From positions 23,711,265 to 23,775,264 of the forward strand of contig NC_092573.1 of NCBI RefSeq assembly GCF_037975245.1: 64,000 bases of DNA, read 5' to 3'. Source of the DNA: Apostichopus japonicus (taxonomy: Eukaryota > Echinodermata > Holothuroidea > Aspidochirotida > Stichopodidae). Under the pieces are notes generated by a model, which saw only the letters and a list, made by a program, of their open reading frames with translations, was not told the DNA's origin and ran no database searches. Positions 14,301 through 23,500 of this stretch are shown in pieces. The first letter of the stretch is position 1; every line of letters begins with the position of its first letter. The position numbers and the translations under genes were made by a program.

Positions 14301-17300
14301 AGAGAGTATGGTCCTTTCTGATTTAAGTCATTTCTTTGCAAAGCTCATTTCTGTGTGTTAAGGATACCCATATATTTGTTCATAGTGCAGTATAACATTT
14401 GCTTTTGATATTGTCAACAGAATGGAAGCTACTTTGATGGTTGCATCCGGAGTCTGGAAATCAGTGGTAACTTTGAAAGGGAATTGGTACTGCCGTTAAG
14501 GTAAGAACACTATACAGATGGATGTCTTCTCCTTACCCCAGCATGCATCATACCCCCCCTCTTTACCCCACTTCCCTCTCTACCCCACTCCCCTCTCTTC
14601 CCGTTCCAGCCCTGATGTTAGGTCAATTTCATGTCACAAAACACATTTTGATTTATCTGTATCTGTCTTTTTGACAATGTGAGACGCACATTGGCAAATT
14701 AGCTTTCCAAATAAAGTCATTAGTACCCCTGCCACTGAGGCACAGTTGTCCCACTTGCCACCCCCCTCCACCCCACACCCTCCTCTCTACCATCCAGCTC
14801 TTTTCTATTGATGCTCATGACCAATCTTAGGGACAAAGCTGTAATCAATACGTATGTTTCTTTCGTGATCATTAATCCTTCTTGTAGCTCACCGGATGAA
14901 AGGAAGAATGTTGAGTTATGTGAACAGAATGATGTTAACCTGAATACATACTTTGATGGAAGTGGATATTTACAGCTGTGTAAGTAAACAAAAATAATTT
15001 TGTTTTGTCAATAAATATGATTTTCCTCATATCATATGTCAAATTGAGGAAGCAGATAGGTAAAGTAAAAAGACATTTCTTTTTTTGCTGGATGTATAGA
15101 ATTATAACATATTTGTGTTTCATGAAGGTGTATTGTGTAAATTATTCTGTTATTATTATAACTTTAAATTATGTACTGCTTAAATGAACTAGAGTTTGAC
15201 TTATCAGTATCTCTGAGAAACCTTGGCTGTGCAAGAGGTTGTCCTCACAAGTGTGTGTACAGTGAATCAGTAAAAATATGCGAAAACTGAAGAAAATAAT
15301 CCAATATAAGCAGTTAGACTAGTGACACCAGTTTTTGTCTTCTAAGCATGTTTCCTCTCTGAGTCATTTAATTTTCAATTTTGACTTTCCTTAATGTTTA
15401 TGCATAATTGTGACTTATACTGGTAACTTAGTAACAATCTCTGTTCTGTGTTAAGTCCATTGAAGAACTGTTTCTTCTGGTCAATTGCAAAGCTAGTATA
15501 ATACCTTCTTTTCCTGTTATCATGAGATCTGTGTAAAAGTAAGTTGGCCTGACGTTTCGATCCTAGCAGGATCTTCTTCCAAGGCTAAATGACAAGTAAC
15601 AGAAGGGACAAAAACATGCACAGATTACAGACATTCAATTCCAAATCTTTTTGTAAAGTTTGAAAATCCTGATAATATTTTGCATCTCCTCTACACAGAT
15701 GATGATGTTACTATCACCGATAATTTTAGGGTCGAGATGGAGATTACTACTTCACAAAAGGAGGCTCTTCTTTTTGTTGTTCTCCAGAACATGACATCCT
15801 TTGTTGCTTTAGATATATTCGATGGAGGAGTGAGTCAACCTTTTTAATAATATTTGTATCTAAACTACATATAAATCAATATATATATAAAGTGTTTTTT
15901 TTGTAAAGTTTTTTAAGATGTAGCTGTTTGGTCTTTCACTGCCTTATCCCAGTTCAAGAATATGTACAAATATCTGGTATATAGCCTCAACATTCAATAA
16001 CAACTTCAGCCCCAATTAACCCCAATAAGCAAAATCAGCCCCAATAAGCAAAGTAGCTTATGCTATGTACATCTGCTACTAAAGTGTGGTAGGTCCTGAC
16101 TTATAGTATTGATGATTGTATTGAAAGTTAACAGACGTCGTCATCATTTTAAATATGCAATGTGATAATGATGTAAACAAATTAGCTATATATATCTGGT
16201 GAAGAATCTTTGACGGAATGGAAAGATAAGCTTAGTGAAATGTGGTTATGTGGTCTTTGCTGTATATTGGAGATTGGTGGGGCTAAGACTCTGGCAGGGT
16301 ACAGGGTGGTCTATAACCGAGCAAACTTTTCGTGAGGCTTATGTGCCACCTGCCCCACACATTCTGATTGCCCTTGAAACATCATTGAAACATCTTTTTT
16401 TATTTTATTAATGTTTTGAATATTTAGGTGCGAGTGGTTGCTAATTATGGTACAGCACAGCCAACCGTGGTGAGAGCCACAGGACTTGTTGGATATGGTA
16501 TCTGTGATGGTAAAGCACACACAGTATCGTTAAGGATCACAGAGACCTCTGTTCAAATATCAATAGATGGTGGAGCCATGGATGAGACAGCCATTGCAGA
16601 GAGACAGACCACTAACATCCAAGGTCCAATGTTCATTGGAGGAATTCAAGGTAAAAAAACTGTTAAATTGTTGAATTTTTTATCTTTACTTTGCTTTTTC
16701 TAAAGTAACATTGCTTTTCGAGTTACAATGACTATATTGCAGGTTTTGAATAGCTATGTTTCTAAAGACAAAATCTTGTTAAATGAGGAAAGAATGAAAA
16801 ACAGAAATAAAATAAAAATTATAAAATAAGTTATAAATAAAGAATAATAGTAAAGAATTTTTCATATTGCCAAATGATGCTCCATCATGCTGTTAATTCA
16901 CTTAATAGCTTTCAAAATCTGATAGATATCTAGGTGTTCTTTATCATCTTTCAAAAGTCATTTGTATTTGCTTGCAAAGTTAGGGCATTTAAAGTTGCTA
17001 GCAGTTTTCGGTATTGTTTCCGTTGAAATTGTGATCCTCCAAAACAAAAATGCCCAGATTTTGCAAAGCATAACATTACACGAAAGAACATCCCATGGAG
17101 AGAGAGATAGAGAGATGATTTCTTTTAAAGTAAGATGATTGTAGAAGTATTAATATGACTGACCATTTAGTTGACTTTCTAGCATATTTGCGAGCAATAA
17201 CTGATCAATTTTTAATTGTTGAATCCAGAAGAAGATAAGCTCTGATTACTAACGATCGTATTTATTTGATTTCAATTTCATTTGCAGACGACAGAAAGTC

Positions 17301-17439
17301 TGAATTAACAACGGGTATCATCACAGCCTCTTTACAAGGTTGTATTTCTTCCCTGATTCTGAATGGACAAGGTCAAGACTTGACTGCTGGTTTCAGCAAG
17401 TCCGGAGTTCGGAGAGGTTGTCCCCTTGCCATTCCATGA
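1..17439 (+). CDS. Laminin subunit alpha, 3' part (end of LG1 to LG5 and stop)
   Basis: Spliced from 17 exons: 1-130, 5140-5331, 6209-6326, 6915-7021, 8305-8471, 9078-9225, 9563-9712, 10472-10620, 10884-11084, 11637-11897, 12340-12544, 13278-13451, 14421-14500, 14888-14979, 15699-15829, 16428-16650, 17288-17439. The reading frame starts at base 2; the 5' part of the gene lies outside the window. Every junction has GT/AG and a matching phase, giving 892 residues and a TGA. The product is the C-terminal laminin G-like region of a secreted basement-membrane laminin alpha chain, which binds receptors such as integrins and alpha-dystroglycan. Repeated landmarks are the YIGG/YLGG/YVGG strands and F-x-G-C turns closing each LG module (FTGCISDF, FAGCMRNL, FDGCIRSL, LQGCISSL). 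Five LG modules with a proline-rich LG3-LG4 spacer fit laminin alpha better than agrin or perlecan, which have three LG modules with EGF repeats between them. I cannot assign a vertebrate alpha class. Confidence 0.93.
557..646. repeat. Short direct repeat, about 33-bp unit, 2.5 copies
   Basis: The phrase ccacctgatatatcatcttt plus aagttggatatgt occurs twice in a row and then starts a third time before decaying. It lies in the first laminin intron. Confidence 0.75.
1196..1640. repeat. Degenerate tandem array, about 130-145-bp unit, three copies
   Basis: Each unit contains a variant of cttggtatgtagatccagc followed by ttggtgagtacgagaaccc and a gtcaaaggtcatttgtggtc block. The units start near 1250, 1385 and 1525. 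The middle unit has a perfect AGGTCA-a-AGGTCA at 1444-1456. It lies in the first laminin intron and no protein is encoded. Confidence 0.65.
2364..2530 (+). mobile_element. tRNA-derived SINE (Ser/Leu-like head)
   Basis: The head resembles a class II tRNA gene. An A-box-like tgtggccgagtggataaagg lies at about 2371-2390 and a B-box-like gggtttgatacccgg at 2433-2447, with a variable-arm-length gap between them. The arms are too imperfect for a functional tRNA, and the tail after 2456 is not tRNA-like. This is what a tRNA-derived SINE looks like. I cannot name the family. Confidence 0.55.
2542..3802. mobile_element. TTAA-flanked DNA transposon with inverted termini, non-autonomous
   Basis: The left end reads TTAA then aggaattgtctggtgg (2542-2561). 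The right end, on the opposite strand, reads TTAA then aaggattgtctggtgg (3802 down to 3783). That is a terminal inverted repeat of about 16-18 bp directly inside a TTAA duplication. The 1.26-kb interior has no transposase I can recognise. It carries a 277-bp direct duplication (3034-3538) covered by an open frame of 158 codons at 3015-3491. The element sits in the first laminin intron. Confidence 0.7.
3034..3538 (+). repeat. Two diverged direct copies (277-bp period) inside the TTAA element
   Basis: Copy A starts at 3034 and copy B at 3311, both with cgcagaactgtccgattgt. They share gcgaacatt-ttcgcg-tggagctggat, cttgtgttacacaaagaccac and aagaaatttcaccggaaatt. In one frame both copies read AELSDC then RTFFALELD. 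In copy A the same stretch shifts frame before YLVLHKDH, whereas copy B reads straight through to LRSF and a stop. I do not recognise the peptide; this is probably a decayed or chance frame inside a transposon. Confidence 0.6.
6209..9225 (+). CDS. Laminin alpha: LG2 domain exons
   Basis: Exons 6209-6326, 6915-7021, 8305-8471 and 9078-9225. Together they encode a complete LG fold: ISLEFRTSVSEATIL, then DATWYK, KVYLGSADP and FAGCMRNLNV, with the second disulfide cysteine in VEFTGCLEE. The intron between 7021 and 8305 holds a complete hAT-type transposon (7384-8064) and a long polypyrimidine tract next to the acceptor. Two N-glycosylation sequons (NTT, NGT) lie in exon 8305-8471. Confidence 0.9.
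7384..8064. mobile_element. Complete non-autonomous hAT-type transposon, 681 bp
   Basis: The ends are perfect inverted repeats: CAGGGTTGTCACCA at 7384-7397 and TGGTGACAACCCTG at 8051-8064. Both sides are flanked by the same octamer GTCACATA (7376-7383 and 8065-8072). Eight-base target duplications with termini starting CAG are typical of the hAT superfamily. No transposase is encoded, so it moved in trans. It lies in the laminin intron between exons 6915-7021 and 8305-8471. The exact duplication and perfect ends suggest a fairly recent insertion. Confidence 0.88.
8080..8278. repeat. Polypyrimidine (CTC)n tract
   Basis: About 200 bases of almost pure C and T, mostly ctc and ctt triplets. It starts a few bases after the target duplication of the hAT element and ends about 26 bases before the acceptor of exon 8305-8471. 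The apparent open frames in it are low-complexity artefacts. Confidence 0.8.
9563..11084 (+). CDS. Laminin alpha: LG3 domain exons
   Basis: Exons 9563-9712, 10472-10620 and 10884-11084. They encode LQFYFKTEHPDGILAY, TGQWQLVAIQ and FLYLGGVPATIP. The position that reads F-x-G-C in the other LG modules of this protein reads SGDMNQFSINN here, so this LG has no cysteine at its usual closing turn. The frame and splice phases are intact, so this is a substitution and not an annotation break. Confidence 0.9.
9738..9955. repeat. AT-only low-complexity tract
   Basis: Almost pure A/T with recurring taatttattatttttattat phrases, immediately downstream of exon 9563-9712. Nothing is encoded. Confidence 0.75.
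11637..14500 (+). CDS. Laminin alpha: LG3-LG4 spacer and LG4
   Basis: Exon 11637-11897 encodes an acidic, proline-rich spacer (EELPPLPYPTDTPGQG) with a single cysteine in QSCQSP, then begins LG4. Exons 12340-12544, 13278-13451 and 14421-14500 complete LG4 with VLYYGADQ, TGVWYQ, DLYVGGIPATVA and FDGCIRSLEISG. No multibasic cleavage motif is visible in the spacer, although some laminin alpha chains are processed here. Confidence 0.9.
13067..13194. mobile_element. Fold-back repeat with two opposed hammerhead-like units
   Basis: Two arms of about 55 bp face each other. The left arm starts gtaaaagtaagtgagcctga and contains tttcgatcctcgcaggatct. The right arm (13139-13190) reads gcctctgaagaagatcctgc, then taggatcgaaatgtcaggcc, and ends ccttttacac. 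The right arm on the + strand has the order CTGAAGA, a 5-bp GATCC/GGATC stem, GAAA and GTC, bordered by GCCT and AGGC that can pair. This matches hammerhead ribozyme layout, as in the pseudo-LTRs of Penelope-like elements. The left arm has lost the GTC (TTC). Confidence 0.55.
14888..17439 (+). CDS. Laminin alpha: LG5 and C-terminus
   Basis: Exons 14888-14979, 15699-15829, 16428-16650 and 17288-17439. The LG4-LG5 linker carries a cysteine (VELCEQND). LG5 runs from TYFDGSGYLQL through KAHTVSLRI and GPMFIGGIQ to LQGCISSLILNGQ. It ends GVRRGCPLAIP followed by TGA at 17437-17439, which is the expected end of a laminin alpha chain, with the last disulfide cysteine five residues before the stop. Confidence 0.92.
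15531..15633 (-). mobile_element. Interspersed repeat copy with degenerate hammerhead-like unit
   Basis: Starts gtgtaaaagtaagttggcct and continues gacgtttcgatcctagcagg. After atcttcttcc it runs into taaatgacaagtaacagaag and a tail shared with the copy at 38316-38426. On the minus strand the GATCC/GGATC stem, GAAA and CGTC are intact, but the expected CTGA core reads TTGG, so this copy is probably dead. It lies in a laminin intron. Confidence 0.55.
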
Positions 17440-19053
17440 AGCTACTCACATAGTACCCTTCCAGTTCTCTTTCTTTCGTTCTCATCCTGTGCCTTAAATA
17501 TCGTTGTTTGCCGTGAAACTTTGTTTTATTGCCTATCAAAGACAAACAGTCCTTTTTCTTTTTTTTTACTGTTAAAGGTGAAACATTTCAAAGTATATCG
17601 AAGCCTTGATTTAGAAAGCCAAAATAAGAATTGGAACATAAATTACTTACATAAGATGGACAAAAAGAGAAATTCATCATGTTATAAAAGTTGTCTATTA
17701 TGTAACACCTTTTTATGTAGCAGATAAACCTCATACATACAGTAGATTATTTACTTAAAATGATATTGATATTCATCGTGGTGTGAAATCGTCTACCATA
17801 TTAAAGCTTAAACTGTGTTGAATCTGGAACCAAATTTATTTGTTCTTAAATTAAAGAGGGACCAAGAAAAATCAGAGCATTGTATTAGTAATCTTCAGAG
17901 CAATTTTAAATTTTGTGAAAACAATCATTTCTTCGTAGCAGCTTTTCTGAATCCTTTATAAACCAATGAAAAGTAAAAATGTATTTCCAATTTATTGTAC
18001 CATGTCATTTGGTAACACTTCATACTATAAAAAACTATCTTTCATCATTCTCTTTGTAATTTCTAATAATAAACTAAACGGAAGCGAGATTTATCCATCT
18101 AAGAATGAATTATTCCTGTTGTTTTATAGTTTTTGAACCATTCTTTCTAAATGTAAACAGATAGGCCATGTGTTCCACTTTCACAACGACACAAACATTC
18201 AATTTTTGGCCCAAAAATATGTTTCTGGAGATAATTACGTGCAGTGCAGAGGTATGGTCAGCACCCCCCCCATGTTACCCACCTATCTCCCCGTCCCTGC
18301 TTTGTAAATTTTATCAACATTATATGTACACGACTCACCACAACCTCTCATTCTCGTAAATGAACTGACATGAAAATTTTAACTGCATACAATTTGATGA
18401 CTCTCAGATCATGATTTAAAAAAATATATATATGTATGGTAGAGTGCATGTGATCTGTTTTAGGGTTGCCCATGATTTTTCTACAGAAAACAGTACTAAT
18501 AACCTGTTGGCACTGGAACAAAATCATATACAGAACAAAACAAACCCTTTCCTTTTTAGCATTGCAAAATTAAAACATAAGGTAACATTTACACAGAGTT
18601 GGATGCCCCTTGATCTAAGACAGGGTTCTGAAAGTGGGGTGCATACAACCCCTAGAGGTATGAGTCACTGAACTCCAGTATGGGGGGGGAGGGGGTATAG
18701 CTAAGTGCATAGACAAAAAGTTTTCTGAAAGCATTTGCTGAGGGGTGCGAGAAATGGAAAACGTAAAGAAACATTGCAGTAAGAGATACATTTGGTTACA
18801 AATTATTTGTCTGCTCATTAGTGAATTACAAACTGTTGCCTCCAAATACAGACAATGAAGTGTTGTAATAAGCCTATCAAAATTTTGCATAAATTTGAAA
18901 GACCTCTAATTGATGTGATTTTCGGTTTTACTGTAGTAACAGATACTGATATACAAGTAGGTTTACTTTTATCTTTGCTTTAATAGTTAAATAAGATTTC
19001 ACGAGGTTGTGTTAAATTATAATTAAAATATATATCCCTTGGAGAAGCTATGC
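17440..19053. other. Convergent intergenic region and 3' UTRs
   Basis: This lies between the laminin stop (+) and the channel stop (-). It contains AATAAA on the plus strand at 18068 and TTTATT (AATAAA on the minus strand) at 17836 and 17991, so the two 3' UTRs may meet or overlap. No further coding sequence, RNA gene or mobile element is visible. A short poly-G run lies near 18682. Confidence 0.6.
18068..18073 (+). terminator. Candidate polyadenylation signal of the laminin alpha gene
   Basis: AATAAA lies 629 bases after the laminin stop codon. It is the first canonical hexamer I noticed on this strand downstream of the gene; the true cleavage site is not visible from sequence alone. Confidence 0.4.
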
Positions 19054-19809
19054 TTAGGTCATTACTTTATCAGTAACTGTCTTCTCTCGGTCCATGTTAT
19101 ACGCTGGCCCTAATGGTCTCCCGGTAAAATCGGTGTTTTCACTGACAGTCGGTGTCGTTTTACGTTGCTGTCCACATCTGAATGATTTCTTCCAAATTAT
19201 AATCAAGGCATCGACAATAAATTCGCCAAATTCAAACCATGTGATGACTGAGAAACCAATCCACAATCCGATTTGACCACCGATGTCACTTAGACAGTCC
19301 AGCTCCTGAAAATAACCAAGCGTACAATGCCAAATACTGGTGTCTGTAGCGTTTGTTGATGCAGATATTCAAAGGAACAAGCCTGGTGAGGGGTAAGTTC
19401 AGCCTGGGGGGGGCAACCAAGAAGCCCATAAGGTATGGGGGGGGGTAATTAATATGGGATACAGAATTATGTACTCCTTAATTATATACAATTAAGAGGA
19501 AAAGGACGACCCTTTAAATGGTAGCCAATGAGATGTTTGTTCTCAGCGCCCATCGTACCCATCTGCACCGCCTGTTTAGGAAGGGGGTGTATGCTATTTG
19601 GACCCTATAAAAGATTTAATTTGGGCATGCCGTTTTGTTACATTTTTATCAAACGATTAATTAATTTATTAGTTTGGAAATTAAAAGAAAATTAACAGAA
19701 GATGAAAGTAGGATAAAAAAAAAAAACTCTTACCGTATAAGCTGGAGATTGTTCTATGGATTCATAGTTCAGATGTTCAAAGTAAACGTTTAACTTGAGA
19801 ACATTCTTC
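19054..19809 (-). CDS. Channel exons 11-12: wrist, TM2 pore and C-terminus
   Basis: Exon 19734-19809 encodes [20 protein letters not shown], the conserved strand before TM2. Exon 19054-19305 starts [19 protein letters not shown]. The G-x-S selectivity filter is GFS (residues 539-541), followed by [13 protein letters not shown]. The intracellular tail is short and basic ([11 protein letters not shown]), and the stop is at 19054-19056. The glycine, serine and acidic residues expected in TM2 are present, so the pore looks functional. Confidence 0.93.
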
Positions 19810-20381
19810 CTGAAAATGGATACGGTAGATATTTAAAATTTCACAAGCCCAGATAAAAGGCAAAACTAATACTAATAATTCCATCTCGATTAGACAATAA
19901 CCAGCAGTTTCATTCACTGAAGTTACAAGAAAGGAAAACAAGTAGAAATCAATTTTTATCGACAACACTATTCCATCGTCAATGTGATCGTTTATTTTTC
20001 AGTCTTTATCCATTTACAATCATAGGCCGACTTATTTGCCACAATCATCTCCCACCGCCCTCCTCGCGTTCCCGGAAAATCCCGGACAAGTACACTACTG
20101 ATCGTATCTGGCCGAACGTTATGCAATTAATACAGCAACACTCTGACTCAAAATAGAAGACAGTATGACTGCAGCCATTTGCTTACTGAATAAAATCTTC
20201 GTCTGCTTTAAGACTCGCCCTGATATCTGCCGATACGTCACCCAGCTGAGAGACAATGGTAGGCTGTTAACAAAGAAAAGAAACAATAGTGAATAAAACT
20301 GCAGGAGGAGAGATATACGTATTTAGAGCTCAGGCTTAAGGTAACCCGTTATCAGAGCTACAACAACAGCATATATATATA

Positions 20382-20434
<53 letters not shown>

Positions 20435-20435
20435 T

Positions 20436-20518
<83 letters not shown>

Positions 20519-23500
20519 ATTTAAATATTTTTATATATATATTCATATATATGTGTGCGTGGGTGTGTGTATTGTTATATATGCTTATAAAGAAAAAAGG
20601 TCTAAAATTAGGGAAAAGTGCAGGTCAAGTCAAGATAAGTAAACATCGTAACTTGATTTAAGAAAACTAGACAGATCATATATGCTTACCTTGTATTGTT
20701 CATTAGGCCACATTGCCGATGAAGTGGTAAGGGCATACACCCTTTCACTGTAATTCGAAAGAGAAAAATGGCCATAGCGAATGTGAACGGTGAAAAAGAG
20801 AACACGATGCAATGATCACTAAATATAGGTGAAATCGCCGGAAGAGCGTTTTTATTTGGGAATGGGGAAAATTGAGAGAGGCAGTGAAACCATCAGAATT
20901 TGAAGGGACGGGCAGGGGCGGGGTTCAGGTGGAGGGCAAACATGTGCTTACTAACAGTATCGGGCAATATTTTATCACCCTTCCATGATCCATTTTGTAA
21001 GAAATAAAGTACGATCAGTAAAACATTGAACACTTCAGGCTGAGAATTTGATAGAACCCTACTTTAAATTGGTGCAAAATACTCATATGGGACCCTGGGA
21101 GGCCACAGAGAACACCCTGACCAATTCTGAGAAATTATACCCAAATTTTTGTAAGGCTTTATATAGCCTTATGATTTTTTTTCAATTTTAGCCCAAAATC
21201 TCGACTTTTCGATTCTTGTCAAAATCATGCATATGGATCAGGGCGCCCTTCTAATTATATGTAAAGACTGCTATCGTTACCATTCATTTCGGCATGCTTT
21301 TTGTCAAAATTGTAACGAAAATCCTTGTTACGAGTAAGCAAATGTTTACGTCTGTATATTTCTATATGTCCCCTTTCTAAAGATAACGGGCGCTTTATCA
21401 ATATTTATTGGCTCGAAATGAATCGTCCCGAGAAATATATATTTTCTGTGGCTTAAGTCTAGAAGAAATCCAAACAATCCAAATATGTTAATTTTTCAGT
21501 ACAAATTCCCTAGTTTCTAGATTTTTACGAAAGATGTGGCCAAAATGTCGATGGTAATCATTCCACAAGAATATCGAAAAGATAATTTACGATCGTTTTA
21601 AGGACTAAAAGAAAAAATAATCGATTTTTCAATTTCCGGAGAGGTCCCACTTGCCCGACGGGCGCTTGACGCATATGAAAGACATTAATATACAGCAACC
21701 AAACAAATTCTTGTTAGGTCAGTGAAGAGGGGGGGCGGATGCTACACCCCACACCCGTTGGATCCGCTTTGGAGATTGTTCTGTGCCCGGTGGAGTGGTC
21801 CTATTCTTCCCTGACTGAATGTAAAAAAAATCTCCCGACTTAAACGTATTTCAGTTTGTGCGCTGATAGTGTATAATCCAGGTCGCGAGGCGTAATAGGT
21901 CGAATTATTGGTTGGGTGCTACCTGCAAGGATTAGTACAGGAACAATTTAGCTCTTCGTAGACATAAGCAGCCTCGACGTCTTCTTGGCAAGCTACTGAT
22001 AAAGGTAAATGAAAGATGATAAGAAAAAATATCACAATATAATAGATATGTAGATGTCCGGTTGAGGATATTAATATAAATACATGTAAAATCATGGTTG
22101 AAACAGTGATTTATATGAACTACGCCCCCAAATCTGAGCAGCCAGATTGATCCCTGATCCAAGAGAAACTAATACGAGAATCGTTCTCCCGCCCCCCCCC
22201 CCCCAACCCCCTCGAAAGGTGGGGGATATTCTGCACACAAAATATGACTCAATACCTTCTGAACATAACTTCATCATCATAACTGGTTCAAAGTTTCAGT
22301 ATGCTAAAATTGACTGTTTTCTCCGTCATAGTTTACCAAAGAAACTATACCCATCTGTTGCAGACAATGAAACACTTATGTGAGGACTAATACATCGAGG
22401 ACGGCAAAAATAACCGAAGGAACGAGATGACGGGTTTACTTGACATCTGTAATGTATTTAGCGGGTGAAGGGGGAATGCTGCAGTTTACTGCTTACCTTG
22501 TGTATCATTCGTTGATAGGCATGGTGGGTGCAATGTATCGTATTGAAAACGCGTATCTGCACATCCACATGATGCTACGATATTTTCATGAAGACAGTTC
22601 TTCTCACATGACTAAAACAAAAACGAGAAAAAGAACCAAACTTCCGAAAGTTACGGTCTCGTAGAAGCAGAAGATTAGACCGTTAAGCTCCGCATTCCTC
22701 TTTATTACTCTCTCTAGGGAAAAGTATATGTTTCCGCTAGCAGGCTATTAAGCCCCTCACACCCCCCCCCCCCCTCCCCACTCCCGCCCCCAACTCTACC
22801 CCTAATCCACCAGAACCTCAAGTTACCTACAACCCACACCTGTACAAAATAGCGATAATGAGGGCATGAGGGGGGGGGGGGGTTAGTTACAACTTTAAAA
22901 TATAAAATATTCCAGCTTACCTCTAACGTGTAGTTTGTGCCAAAGAAAGACGTGAAGATATTTTGACGGCTGCTGGTAGTTTCGGCTGGTACGCAGTCTC
23001 CATACGGGTCAGGTAATCTTGTTAGTTGGACCTATATCATACATAGTAAACGGTACAACATCGTTAAATATTCAATACAATAGGCCTATATTTGTCTGAG
23101 TCGAAATATGCGTCAGAGAACCTAAGAAGTGGAACGACAGATATATAAATTATTAAAGATCAACGCACCTGCGAAAATGCCATTTCCCGAAAATCTAACA
23201 AACTACAATGCAACAACTAACTACTGTTTTTTTCTTTCTCGTGTTGTTATGACATACAGATTGAAAACAGCTTGTAGCATATTTTGCGCACAATGATAAT
23301 GACTGGAGATCAATTTCACGTAGTAATCATGAACAGCTGCTCTTAAATCCAACGTCCAAAGAATTATATAAAGAACGCACCGTTATCAAAGACAGCAACT
23401 AAGCAAAACACATAGAAAGCATTCGTGACGGCACTGAAGATTTAAATAAATTATTTTTATGAATATTCATGAGATTTTGTCATTACACACCCACTAATCT

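Noticed and set aside
13706-14330. Full TTAA MITE starting ttaaagggatattccagtgg
   Set aside because: Only one end is visible; I found no inverted partner downstream, so the boundary cannot be supported.
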